NCBI GenBank assembly: GCA_930987725.1
Contig: CAKNKY010000021.1
Span: 1-37,433 of the forward strand
Source of the DNA: an uncultured Anaeromassilibacillus sp.
GTDB taxonomy: Bacteria > Bacillota > Clostridia > Oscillospirales > Acutalibacteraceae
DNA length: 37,433 nt
Direction: 5' to 3'
Shown: piece by piece, positions 1 through 7,064 of the stretch
Layout of the letters: every line of letters starts with the position of its first letter
Position numbering within the stretch: position 1 is the first letter of the stretch
Notes under the pieces: model-generated
What the model was told of the DNA's origin: nothing
What the model saw: the letters and a program-made list of their open reading frames with translations, nothing else
Databases searched by the model: none
Program-made: the position numbers and the translations under genes

Positions 1-20
1 CAGTGCGATACCGTAAATTA

Positions 21-43
21 AATTCATTATAGCATAATGAATT
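21..43. repeat. 23-bp AT-rich palindrome
   Basis: Two perfectly complementary 10-base arms (21-30 and 34-43) flank a 3-base centre, AGC. It lies about 10 bases before a short signal-peptide-like reading frame. It could be an operator, a hairpin at the end of an upstream transcript, or chance in AT-rich DNA. The symmetry is seen directly; a function is not shown. Confidence 0.5.
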
Positions 44-53
44 ACCAAAGTCA

Positions 54-179
54 TTGATCAAATGCACAACCGCAACGCTCTTAGCACTACTGTTGGTATG
101 CGGAAGTACCGCAACGGCAAAAGAAGTCGAATATACTATTGACTACGGAGATTATACTGGTGTAATCAAAGTAAAGTAG
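54..179 (+). pseudogene. Signal-peptide-like frame, probable 5' end of the SLH gene
   Basis: This frame from a possible TTG start encodes 41 residues. It has a hydrophobic stretch of about ten residues (ATLLALLLV), then small residues ending in an Ala-x-Ala type site (TATAKE), then about 20 polar residues before a TAG at 177-179. That is the layout of a Sec signal peptide. The SLH-domain frame starts 2 bases further on in another frame and has no signal peptide of its own, so a one-base frameshift probably separated export signal from body. No good ribosome site precedes the TTG, and the true start may be lost. It could also be a chance hydrophobic frame. Confidence 0.3.
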
Positions 180-181
180 AA

Positions 182-1114
182 ATGATGGATGTTTTATCTA
201 AAGAAACCCTCCCATGGACAGGAGAAGGTTATGGCGTTCATTATACTCTTACTTTTGTTGTATCGGGGGAAACGATTTATCATATCGGTGTAGGGGATAA
301 TCTGCTTACTGTAAATAACGAAGACCCAATCTTAGAAGACCGATGGTGCAAAATCACGGTTGATGATGGGCGTGTATTTACTCCGGAGTACACCGACTAT
401 TATGCCGGATGGTCTCCAGCGCGACAGGAACTCTCTCGAGGTGTAACAACCTGTGGTGTATTTAAGCAGCCGATCCCAGAAGGAATTACAGCCGGGCATA
501 CCGTTACTGTGGAAGTTTGGCAACGGGCAACAACTCTACAGGATGTCCTACAGCCACAAATTAACTGTTATTATGTGGTAAATCCAGGAGTAGGAGATCC
601 GAGTACATTGGTTTATGGCCTTGATGTTTTTAATGACCATCTGGGCAAAGAAGTCTACATGGATGAATCATTCTACCCGTCAGAAGCTTCTCCGGCTATG
701 GTTGGGCAGTTTACAGATGTACTTGTTACAGACTATTACGCTGACCCCGTCAAATGGGCCGTAGAGAATGGGATTACAGTAGGAACGAGTAATATTACGT
801 TTTCTCCCAACGTTACCTGTACCACTGCACAGATTTTAACTTTCCTGTGGCGGACATACGGTTGCCCAGAGCCGACCATCAAAAATCCTTTCTCAGATGT
901 AGACGATACGGATTACTATTATAAGGCTGCTTTGTGGGCGTACCAGATGGGAATGGTTTCTGGCAACACCTTTTACGGAGATACCGCCTGCACCCGCGCA
1001 TCGACGGTGATGTATTTATGGCAAGCGGCAGGAGAGCCAGAGTCCACCAGCGCAAGCACATTTAATGATATAGCAGATGACGCAAATTACAAAAAGCATA
1101 CCCGGAGCACGTAA
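182..1114 (+). pseudogene. SLH-domain cell-surface protein, truncated at both ends
   Basis: The frame encodes 310 residues. Residues 1-170 are an unrecognised, aromatic-rich exported-type region. From residue 177 there are S-layer homology repeats: repeat 1 at about 177-226 (FTDV, WAVENGIT, TFSPN, TFLWR), repeat 2 at about 236-284 (FSDV, ALWAYQMGMVSG, TRASTVMYLW) and the start of repeat 3 at about 294-305 (FNDIADDANYKK). Such repeats anchor proteins to secondary cell-wall polymers. Repeat 3 breaks off at about 1085-1097; the last few codons are recombinase DNA read in the wrong frame. No signal peptide lies in this frame, but one lies in the frame just upstream. Base composition is clearly more AT-rich than the rest of the window, pointing to horizontally acquired DNA. 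The SLH assignment is firm; the N-terminal half is unknown. Confidence 0.75.
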
Positions 1115-1344
1115 CGCCGCACATGCTGCGTCACACCTACTGCACCATGCTGGCGCTTGCAGGCGTGCATCTCAAGCGCGCACAGTATCTGATGGGGCAC
1201 AGTTCCATTCAGGTAACAGCCGGGATTTACAGCCACATAGAGGCGCAGGATGTAGCAAATATTGCGAAAAAAATTGACTTCTTTTTCGCTCAATCGGGAG
1301 ATGACGGAGAGAGCCAAAAAAATAAAAAAGTAGTCAAAAAGTAG
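1081..1344 (+). pseudogene. Tyrosine recombinase (integrase), C-terminal remnant
   Basis: Read from about 1081, the frame gives a typical C-terminal catalytic end of a phage or Tn916-like integrase. The HMLRHTY motif supplies a His and the second catalytic Arg, LMGHSS the next His, and GIYSH the nucleophilic Tyr. A Lys-rich tail ends in KVVKK before the stop. The SAM-like N-terminal DNA-binding domain and the first catalytic Arg/Lys region are missing, because a TGA lies in frame at 1078-1080 and SLH-gene sequence precedes it. It cannot be a working recombinase. It lies 71 bases from the 3' end of tRNA-Lys, the usual place for an integrase gene beside its tRNA attachment site, so it probably marks a decayed element. 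Confidence 0.85.
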
Positions 1345-1346
1345 TC
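1325..1346. repeat. Tandem 11-bp direct repeat at the integrase 3' end
   Basis: The unit AAAAAGTAGTC occurs twice head to tail (1325-1335 and 1336-1346) and covers the last codons and stop of the integrase remnant. Short repeats next to integrase genes can be arm-type or accessory binding sites, but slippage is equally possible. Confidence 0.5.
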
Positions 1347-1360
1347 AAACCAGAAAATAG

Positions 1361-1408
1361 AAAAAGAAAAGCCGCACAGCGCAGCCGAAAAACGGCGATG
1401 CCATGCGG
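1361..1408 (-). terminator. Intrinsic terminator of the tRNA operon
   Basis: Downstream of tRNA-Lys on the minus strand an imperfect hairpin (outer stem CCGCA/TGCGG, inner stem GCCG/CGGC around a T5 loop) is followed by CTTTTCTTTTT, the expected layout of a Rho-independent terminator. The stem has internal mismatches. Confidence 0.6.
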
Positions 1409-1415
1409 TTTTTCC

Positions 1416-1491
1416 TGGTGAACCATCGGGGATTCGAACCCCGGACACCCTGATTAAAAGTCAGGTGCTCTGCCGACTGAGCTAATGATTC
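1416..1491 (-). tRNA. tRNA-Lys (anticodon TTT)
   Basis: The minus strand folds into a 76-nt cloverleaf. A 7-bp acceptor stem (GAATCAT with ATGGTTC, one G-T pair) ends in discriminator A and an encoded CCA. The D arm has TAGCTCAGTCGGCAGAGCA, the anticodon loop is CTTTTAA giving TTT, and the T arm has GGTTCGAATCC. It is the last tRNA of the operon. The integrase remnant lies on its 3' side, which makes this gene the probable attachment site. Confidence 0.95.
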
Positions 1492-1546
1492 ATATGATGC
1501 ACTTGCGTGCCTGCTGTCTCGCATCAATCGGTGCGGCCCGCGGACT

Positions 1547-1609
1547 CCCCACAGGGTGGGGCCCCGCTCGCGGGCTCTCCTCGCTAAAAACGTGCCGCCG
1601 GCACGTTTT
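1547..1609. repeat. Cluster of three short hairpins between tRNA-Gln and tRNA-Lys
   Basis: Three close palindromes are visible: CCCCAC/GTGGGG (1547-1552 and 1556-1561), CCCGC/GCGGG (1563-1567 and 1570-1574) and a perfect 10-bp stem AAAACGTGCC/GGCACGTTTT with a 3-base loop (1587-1596 and 1600-1609). The last is A-rich before and T-rich after the stem, so it could terminate in either direction. The group resembles a REP-like palindromic unit, but this window has only one copy. Confidence 0.6.
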
Positions 1610-1623
1610 CTTCACGCTCAGAT

Positions 1624-1669
1624 CCTGATGAAAAGTCAGGTGCTCTGCCGACTGAGCGAATGATTCATA
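1624..1669 (-). pseudogene. Duplicated 5' portion of tRNA-Lys (tRNA fragment)
   Basis: These 46 bases match 1449-1494 of the intact tRNA-Lys with only two differences, at an offset of exactly 175 bases. The copy keeps the 5' acceptor strand, D arm and complete anticodon arm (still with TTT) but lacks the variable loop, T arm and 3' acceptor strand. In their place come the hairpin cluster and spacer. It lies inside the tRNA operon and is therefore likely transcribed, but it cannot form a cloverleaf. It may come from an element inserted at the tRNA or from an unequal tandem duplication with loss of the 3' half. Confidence 0.8.
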
Positions 1670-1734
1670 AACAATATATATGGACCAACGGCCAACGCTG
1701 GACGGTATACAGCTCCGCCCGCAAGGGGCGGCAA

Positions 1735-1810
1735 TGGCTGGGCTGGCGCGATTTGAACGCGCGGAATGACGGAGTCAAAGTCCGTTGCCTTACCCCTTGG
1801 CTACAGCCCA
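1735..1810 (-). tRNA. tRNA-Gln (anticodon TTG)
   Basis: A 76-nt minus-strand cloverleaf with acceptor stem TGGGCTG/CAGCCCA, discriminator G and encoded CCA. The anticodon loop CTTTGAC gives TTG, and the T loop is TTCAAAT. The weak first U-A pair and the anticodon are typical of bacterial tRNA-Gln. It is the fourth of five tRNAs in the operon. Confidence 0.95.
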
Positions 1811-1861
1811 ATGAAAAGGGCCGCAGGGCGTAAAATCCGCCCTGCGCCTTGAAGAATCATG

Positions 1862-1939
1862 TGGGGTGGAAGATGGGACTCGAACCCACGGTCTCCAGAG
1901 CCACAATCTGGCGCTTTAACCAACTAAGCTACATCCACC
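1862..1939 (-). tRNA. tRNA-His (anticodon GTG)
   Basis: A minus-strand cloverleaf of 78 nt including the extra G at position -1 that marks tRNA-His, the opposing C73 and an encoded CCA. The anticodon loop TTGTGGC gives GTG and the T loop is TTCGAGT. The acceptor stem GTGGATG/CTTCCAC has a T-T mismatch at its sixth pair, slightly unusual but probably tolerated. Confidence 0.93.
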
Positions 1940-1943
1940 ATAT

Positions 1944-2020
1944 TGGCGCGCCAAAAGGGACTCGAACCCCTGGCCTACTGCTTAGAAGGCAGTTGCTCTA
2001 TCCAGCTGAGCTATTGGCGC
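1944..2020 (-). tRNA. tRNA-Arg (anticodon TCT)
   Basis: A 77-nt minus-strand cloverleaf with perfect acceptor stem GCGCCAA/TTGGCGC, discriminator G and encoded CCA. The anticodon loop CTTCTAA gives TCT, which reads AGA/AGG codons. The gap of 4 bases to tRNA-His shows a processed polycistronic transcript. Confidence 0.95.
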
Positions 2021-2065
2021 ATGGAATCGTTTCCTTGCGGAACCGGCAAAGCAGGAACAACCTGC

Positions 2066-2139
2066 TGGAGCGGGTGATGGGAATCGAACCCACACAACCA
2101 GCTTGGAAGGCTGGGATTCTGCCATTGAACTACACCCGC
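2066..2139 (-). tRNA. tRNA-Gly (anticodon TCC)
   Basis: A 74-nt minus-strand cloverleaf with acceptor stem GCGGGTG/CACCCGC, discriminator T and encoded CCA. The anticodon loop CTTCCAA gives TCC. It is the first gene of the leftward tRNA operon, about 18 bases downstream of the -10 box. Confidence 0.95.
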
Positions 2140-2156
2140 ATTTTGCGACGGCTATT

Positions 2157-2185
2157 ATTATAGCACAGCGCCCCTTTTCTGTCAA
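2157..2185 (-). promoter_or_regulatory. Consensus sigma-A promoter of the tRNA operon
   Basis: On the minus strand TTGACA (2180-2185) and TATAAT (2157-2162) both match consensus perfectly and are 17 bases apart, directly before tRNA-Gly. This strength fits a stable-RNA operon. Confidence 0.9.
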
Positions 2186-2214
2186 TAAAATTTCCGCGTT
2201 TTTTTGCCGGGAAA

Positions 2215-2250
2215 CAAAAAAGATCCCCGCCTTGCGGCAGGGATCTTCCT
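2215..2250 (-). terminator. Intrinsic terminator of clpE
   Basis: Just past the clpE stop the minus strand forms a hairpin with arms AAGATCCC and GGGATCTT (inner pairs CGCC/GGCG around a short loop), followed by a run of T. It separates clpE from the tRNA operon. Confidence 0.8.
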
Positions 2251-2268
2251 GACTTTCCTGTGATCCTG

Positions 2269-4578
2269 TTACGGGAGTATCTGAATCTCCACGCCCTTCT
2301 CCCCGGCTGTGACAAACAGGCCGGCAGGCATCGTATCGCACCGATCGATCAACGTTTCGGCCAGCTTATCCTCCACCTCGCGGCGGATCAGGTTGCGCAG
2401 GTCGCGCGCGCCGCTCCGGCCGCCGATGGCGTGGTCCGCCAGCCAGGCGGTAGCCTTCTCGTCATACTCCAGCTTAATGTGGCGTTCCGCGAGCGTGCCC
2501 TTGTACTCGTCGAGCATGAGGGCGGCAATCCGGCGGAAGTCCTGTGCGTCGAGCGGGCGAAACACCACCACTTCGTCCACACGGGCCAGGAATTCCGGCC
2601 GCAGGAACTCGGAGAGAGCTTTCTGCGCGCGCTCGCGGGAGGCGTCCTCCTGCGTCTTGCCGAAACCGAGGGCGTTCTCGCGCCGCTCGCTGCCCGCGTT
2701 CGACGTCATCACGAGAATCGTGTTTTCAAAATTGACGGTGCGGCCGTGCGCGTCCGTCACGCGGCCCTCGTCCAGAATCTGCAGCAGGATGTTCAGCACA
2801 TCCGGGTGTGCCTTCTCAATCTCATCGAAGAGCAGCACGGAATAGGGGCGGCGGCGCACCTTCTCCGTCACCTGCCCCGCCTCGTCGTAGCCGACATAGC
2901 CGGGCGGCGAGCCGATGATGCGGGAAACGGAATGCTTTTCCATGAACTCCGACATATCAAGCCGGATGAGCGTCTCCGGCGTATCGAACAGCTCCTGGCT
3001 GAGCACCTTCACAAGCTCCGTCTTGCCCACGCCCGTGGGCCCCACGAAGATGAACGAAGCCGGGCGGCGGCGCGGGCTGATCTGCACGCGGCTGCGGCGC
3101 ACGGCGGCCGTCACGGCGGCCACGGCCTCCTTCTGGCCAATGATATGGCGGTTCAGCGTCTCCTCCAGGCCGGAAAGCTTGCGCAGCTCGCTCTCCTGAA
3201 TGCGCGCGGCGGGGATTCCCGTCCACAGCTCAATCACCTGGGCCAGATCCTCCATCTCCACATTTGCGCCGAGCGCCTGCGGGGCGAGCGTCTTTTCCTT
3301 CTCCTCGAGCTGCACCATCTTCGTGCGCAGCTCAGCGAGCTTCTCGTAATCCGGCTCCGTGCCCTCCTCCTCGGAGGTCATCTCCTCCTCCTTCGCGCGC
3401 AGGGAATCAAGCTCGGAAGCGGCGGCGTCATACTCCGCCATCTGCTTGTTGCGCAGCGCGGCGTGGGCGCAGCTCTCGTCGAGCAGGTCGATCGCCTTGT
3501 CCGGCAGGAAGCGGTCGGTGATGTAGCGCTCGGAAAGGCGCACAGCGGCAGAGACGATGTCGTCCGGCACGTGCACGCGGTGGAACTGCTCGTAATACGT
3601 GCGCACGCCCGAAAGGATATCGCGCGCCTCGGCCAGCGTCGGCTCCGCCACCGTCACAGGCTGGAAGCGGCGCTCGAGCGCGGCGTCCTTCTCAATATAT
3701 TTGCGGTATTCGACGAACGTCGTCGCGCCGATCACCTGAATCTCCCCGCGGGAGAGCGCCGGCTTGAGGATGTTCGCGGCATTCATGGAACCCTCCGCGT
3801 CGCCGGTGCCCACTAGGTTGTGCACCTCGTCGATGAAGAGGATGATGTTCCCTTCCGCTTTCACCTCGTCCACAAGCCCCTTGATGCGGCTCTCAAACTG
3901 GCCGCGGAACTGCGTGCCCGCCACGAGAGCGGTGAGGTCGAGCAGATGGATCTCCTTCTTCTGCAGGCGCGCCGGCACATTCCCGGCCGCAATGCGCATG
4001 GCAAGGCCTTCGGCGATGGCCGTCTTGCCAACGCCCGGCTCGCCGATGAGGCAGGGGTTGTTCTTCGTGCGGCGGCTCAAAATCTGCACCACACGGTTGA
4101 GCTCGCGCTCGCGGCCGATCACGGCGTCGATCTCCCCGGCGGCCGCTTTGGCCGTCAGGTTCGTGCAATAGGCGTTCAGGTGGCGGCGCTTCGTCTTCTG
4201 CTTGAGGCGCTTGCCCTTCTGGGTCTGCTCCGCCTGCCCCTGCTCCTCCTCCTGCTTCCCGTTCTTCCCGATGTTCGGGAAAATGTTCTGCAGGAACGAG
4301 GAGGGGAAGGTCGCCGCGCCGCCGGGCGTGAAGGCGCTCGTCTCGTTCGGGTCGCTCTCGTCCTCCTCCCCGTCCGGGTTCATGAGCTGGCCGAGCTCCG
4401 ATTCCATGGAATCGAGCTGCTCGTCGGTGAGGCCCATCTTGTCAAGGATGTCGTTCACCGGCTTGATGCCGAGCTCCTTCGCGCAGCTCAGGCACAGGCC
4501 CTGCGGCGCCTCGGAACCGTTTGTGGGAGAAATGAAAACGACAGCCGGCCGTTTGTGGCATCTGGAACATAGCATCAT
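2269..4578 (-). CDS. clpE: ClpE-type ATP-dependent unfoldase with N-terminal zinc finger
   Basis: The 769-residue protein is a class I Clp/Hsp100 AAA+ ATPase that unfolds proteins and normally feeds them to the ClpP protease. A four-Cys zinc finger (C4, C7, C29, C32) replaces the usual Clp N-domain, the mark of ClpE. A charged linker follows (about 105-133). AAA module 1 has Walker A GEPGVGKT (179-186) and Walker B LFID (247-250). A charged, coiled-coil-prone middle region covers about 375-435. AAA module 2 has GPTGVGKT (513-520) and LLFDE (582-586). An LGF tripeptide near 637-639 sits where the ClpP-docking loop is expected. The ATG pair at 4573-4578 follows GAGGAAA. No clpP, mcsAB or ctsR is in the window. 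It could be labelled ClpC-like, but the zinc finger and absent Clp N-domain favour ClpE. Confidence 0.9.
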   Translation of the reverse strand: MMLCSRCHKRPAVVFISPTNGSEAPQGLCLSCAKELGIKPVNDILDKMGLTDEQLDSMESELGQLMNPDGEEDESDPNETSAFTPGGAATFPSSFLQNIFPNIGKNGKQEEEQGQAEQTQKGKRLKQKTKRRHLNAYCTNLTAKAAAGEIDAVIGRERELNRVVQILSRRTKNNPCLIGEPGVGKTAIAEGLAMRIAAGNVPARLQKKEIHLLDLTALVAGTQFRGQFESRIKGLVDEVKAEGNIILFIDEVHNLVGTGDAEGSMNAANILKPALSRGEIQVIGATTFVEYRKYIEKDAALERRFQPVTVAEPTLAEARDILSGVRTYYEQFHRVHVPDDIVSAAVRLSERYITDRFLPDKAIDLLDESCAHAALRNKQMAEYDAAASELDSLRAKEEEMTSEEEGTEPDYEKLAELRTKMVQLEEKEKTLAPQALGANVEMEDLAQVIELWTGIPAARIQESELRKLSGLEETLNRHIIGQKEAVAAVTAAVRRSRVQISPRRRPASFIFVGPTGVGKTELVKVLSQELFDTPETLIRLDMSEFMEKHSVSRIIGSPPGYVGYDEAGQVTEKVRRRPYSVLLFDEIEKAHPDVLNILLQILDEGRVTDAHGRTVNFENTILVMTSNAGSERRENALGFGKTQEDASRERAQKALSEFLRPEFLARVDEVVVFRPLDAQDFRRIAALMLDEYKGTLAERHIKLEYDEKATAWLADHAIGGRSGARDLRNLIRREVEDKLAETLIDRCDTMPAGLFVTAGEKGVEIQILP

Positions 4579-4608
4579 GGATTTCCTCTTTCCGCGTGAG
4601 CCGTGCGG

Positions 4609-5232
4609 CTATTCCGCTTCCTTCGGCTCGCGCTTGGCTTTGATATCTGATTTCAGGTCAATGCTGTCCTTCGGGTCCGTGGATCGGAGTACGGCAAAGA
4701 ACAGCTTCGCATATCGGTAAAGCGCATACAGCATGCACACCGCCGTCACGGAGAGCAGCGCGATGTCCAGGGGAAGGATCTCGATCTTCCAGATCCCCTT
4801 GAGCGCCGCAATCACGACGAACGAGCAGTAAAACAGCACCGTGCCCAGCTTGCCGTACCACATGGCCTTGCTGGGGCGCTTTTTCTTTTTCAGCACCAGG
4901 AACATGCCGCCCACCAGCATCAGCAGCTCCTTGAGCACAAAGACGGCGAGCAGCGGCAGCAGCACGGGGATCTGAATGGCCAGGCAGATGGCCACCGTCC
5001 CCTGGGTGAGCTTGTCGGCGATGGGATCGAGCATCTGCCCCACCTCCGTCTGCTGGTGGAAGCGGCGGGCAATGATCCCGTCAAACAAATCCGAGAGTCC
5101 GGAGAGCACGAGGCACACAACGGCCCACACGAATTCTCCCCTCGTGTATAGAATAACGAACGGGATAATGAGCAGAATCCGCAAAATGGAGAGCGCGTTT
5201 GGCACGTTGATATTTTTGTTTGTGATTTTCAT
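4609..5232 (-). CDS. pgsA: CDP-diacylglycerol--glycerol-3-phosphate 3-phosphatidyltransferase
   Basis: The 207-residue integral membrane enzyme makes phosphatidylglycerol phosphate from CDP-diacylglycerol and glycerol 3-phosphate, the committed step to phosphatidylglycerol and cardiolipin. The full CDP-alcohol phosphotransferase signature is present: D48-x2-D51-G52-x2-A55-R56-x8-G65-x3-D69-x3-D73, which binds metal and the CDP group. Several hydrophobic segments follow (about 20-45, 78-115, 130-180), and the C-terminus is charged. The ATG follows AGAGG at good spacing. It sits between cvpA and clpE in the same direction, 30 bases before clpE, so co-transcription is likely. The pgsA-type is favoured over phosphatidylserine synthase by length and motif context, but a substrate change cannot be excluded. 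Confidence 0.9.
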   Translation of the reverse strand: MKITNKNINVPNALSILRILLIIPFVILYTRGEFVWAVVCLVLSGLSDLFDGIIARRFHQQTEVGQMLDPIADKLTQGTVAICLAIQIPVLLPLLAVFVLKELLMLVGGMFLVLKKKKRPSKAMWYGKLGTVLFYCSFVVIAALKGIWKIEILPLDIALLSVTAVCMLYALYRYAKLFFAVLRSTDPKDSIDLKSDIKAKREPKEAE

Positions 5233-5291
5233 CGTATCCTCTTCCTCTCAAACTTCCTCGCCTCAACCGGGCAGAGGGGATGCGCTTGGAA

Positions 5292-5801
5292 TCATGCCTG
5301 CCGGAACAGCTGCGCCACGGGATTTTCCTCATAGAGCAGGACGTAAAGCCGGGACTGGCTCAGTGTTTCCTCCGGCGCCGCACTGCTCTCCGGCTGCCAG
5401 GAGGGCAGCGAGAACGACAGCACCGCGCAGATCAGCACGGCAATCACCGCGCCGCGCAGCGCCCCGCACACGGCGCCGCACACGGCGTTCACCATGTGCA
5501 GGCCCGGCAGGCGGAACACCATGTCGAGCGCGCGGCCGGCCAGAAACACCAGCACCTGCAGCCCCACATACAGCACAAGCGAAGCGATAACGCGGATCAT
5601 ATTGTATTCCACCGCCGTGGCTTCCCGGCCGGAAAGGGAACACACCACATCCGCCAGGAAGCCGGAAAGCACGGCGGAGGCAATCAGCGCAAACAGCGAG
5701 CCGGCAAACCCCACCAGGCTGCGCACCACGCCCGCCTTCGCGCCGATCACAAGTGATATCACAATCACGGCGCACAGCAGCACATCGAGCAGAATTCCCA
5801 T
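5292..5801 (-). CDS. cvpA: CvpA family membrane protein
   Basis: The protein is about 169 residues with four hydrophobic segments (about 3-22, 26-50, 65-88 and 100-130) and the small-residue N-terminal pattern typical of CvpA/colicin V production proteins. The family is widespread and has been linked to colicin V secretion and envelope stress, but its molecular role is unclear. The ATG at 5801 was chosen because it follows AAGGGAG at 6 bases; a TTG two codons upstream is possible but sits too near that site. It lies between a DUF5711 gene and pgsA, all leftward, so it probably belongs to an envelope-related transcription unit. Confidence 0.85.
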   Translation of the reverse strand: MGILLDVLLCAVIVISLVIGAKAGVVRSLVGFAGSLFALIASAVLSGFLADVVCSLSGREATAVEYNMIRVIASLVLYVGLQVLVFLAGRALDMVFRLPGLHMVNAVCGAVCGALRGAVIAVLICAVLSFSLPSWQPESSAAPEETLSQSRLYVLLYEENPVAQLFRQA

Positions 5802-5858
5802 GAACAACTCCCTTCCCCGGCCGCGCGCGGCGGCCCGGCATGCGGATTTCCGGCCGTC

Positions 5859-7064
5859 TTACCCGTTCAGGGAAACGGTCCGGATTTCGGATACGCCCAG
5901 CAGATACGCCGAGCTCTCGTCGGCGAGGGCAAGCGAGAGGGCGTCCGCCCCCGCGTCCGCCTGCGCGAACAGCGCGCCGTCGGCGATGGAATAGGCATAC
6001 ACCGTCCCCCCCGCCAGCACGGCGGCCGTGTTGCCGTAGAGCGAGACGGCTTTCGGCTCCCCGCTCACGTCGAAAGAGCGCTCCTCGCGGCCGCCCGGCC
6101 CCAGAAGCACCAGGCGCCCGCCGGACGCCCCCTCATAGGACGAAAGGCAAAGGGCCGTGTACCCATCCCCGCCCGCGTAGGCGCAGAGCGTGCTGCCCCC
6201 GTATTCATAGCCGGAAACGGCGCCGGAAGCGTTCACCACCGCCGTGAGCGCGTCGCCCACGAGCGCAGCGGAGCCGTCTGAGTAGAAAAAGGCGTCCAGC
6301 GGCACGTTTTCCGCGAAGGAACCGGCCGGGGAAACCGCCTCGGAACTGTTGAGATCGAGCAGGTAAAGGCAGGACACAAGCCCGCCGTCCTGCGCATAGA
6401 CGCCGCCCACGAACGCCTTTGTCGCGTCCGCGTTGAGGGCGGCGGCCACCGGATAGCAGGAGGAGAAGCGGTATTCAAACTGTTTCTCATTCTGCTCCGT
6501 GTAAACGGTGAGCTGGCCCAGGTAATCGGCGCATTCCGTGAGCAGCGCATAGTGGCCGTTGGAGGCGATCGCCCCGCCCAGGATGTTCTCCTCCATGGTG
6601 CCGCGCAGCACCGTTTCCCGGCTCGATTCGAGCTGATAGCCCTTTCCGCCCAGGTTATAGATCAGGGCGCGGTCGCCGGAAAGGCAGAGGATCGGAAAAT
6701 CAAAGCTGTGCTGGCGGCTGATCTTTTCCGCGCCGGTGTTGTTCAGCACGGTGAGGCGCGTGTCGCTCACGAACACGACGTCCCCGTTCTGCGAGCGGAA
6801 GTTGCGCGCGTAAATCTGGCTGCCGCCGATCGTCACGGGGTAGCCGTCACCCGTCCCGGAGCCCACCACATTCTCCCGCACCCAGGAGGCAATGTTTTCC
6901 GGCGAAAGGCCGTCCCGGTTGAACCAGAGCGCCAGTCCCAGCGACGCCGCCAGCAGAATGGCGGCCGTGCGGTACACCCACGCAGGGATGCGCCGCGCCC
7001 GGTGGCGGCGCCGCCGCGCTTCGCCAATCTCCTGATCGTTGAAATGTCGTGGCCTTTTACTCAT
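5859..7064 (-). CDS. DUF5711-like membrane-anchored protein with propeller-like repeats
   Basis: The 401-residue protein has a basic cytoplasmic N-terminus (about 1-28), one transmembrane segment (about 29-50) and a large extracytoplasmic region. That region consists of repeating short beta-strand blocks with Gly/Asp turns, such as NGDVVFVSDTRLTVLN, SGDRALIYNLGG and SNGHYALLTE, as in a beta-propeller. This matches the DUF5711 family of Clostridia, whose function is unknown; a scaffold or sensor role at the membrane is only a guess. The ATG at 7064 was chosen for its AGGGGG site at 7 bases. The first 8 bases overlap the end of truA, so translation may be coupled. cvpA follows after 57 bases. 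Confidence 0.75.
   Translation of the reverse strand: MSKRPRHFNDQEIGEARRRRHRARRIPAWVYRTAAILLAASLGLALWFNRDGLSPENIASWVRENVVGSGTGDGYPVTIGGSQIYARNFRSQNGDVVFVSDTRLTVLNNTGAEKISRQHSFDFPILCLSGDRALIYNLGGKGYQLESSRETVLRGTMEENILGGAIASNGHYALLTECADYLGQLTVYTEQNEKQFEYRFSSCYPVAAALNADATKAFVGGVYAQDGGLVSCLYLLDLNSSEAVSPAGSFAENVPLDAFFYSDGSAALVGDALTAVVNASGAVSGYEYGGSTLCAYAGGDGYTALCLSSYEGASGGRLVLLGPGGREERSFDVSGEPKAVSLYGNTAAVLAGGTVYAYSIADGALFAQADAGADALSLALADESSAYLLGVSEIRTVSLNG

Noticed and set aside
1586..1610. Hairpin with A and T flanks read as a separate terminator inside the tRNA operon
   Set aside because: It could act as one, but stopping here would cut off tRNA-Lys, and the T run is only four bases; it is reported as part of the hairpin cluster.
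2260..3816. 518-codon plus-strand frame opposite clpE
   Set aside because: It is a composition artefact with no recognisable motif, running through the clpE terminator.
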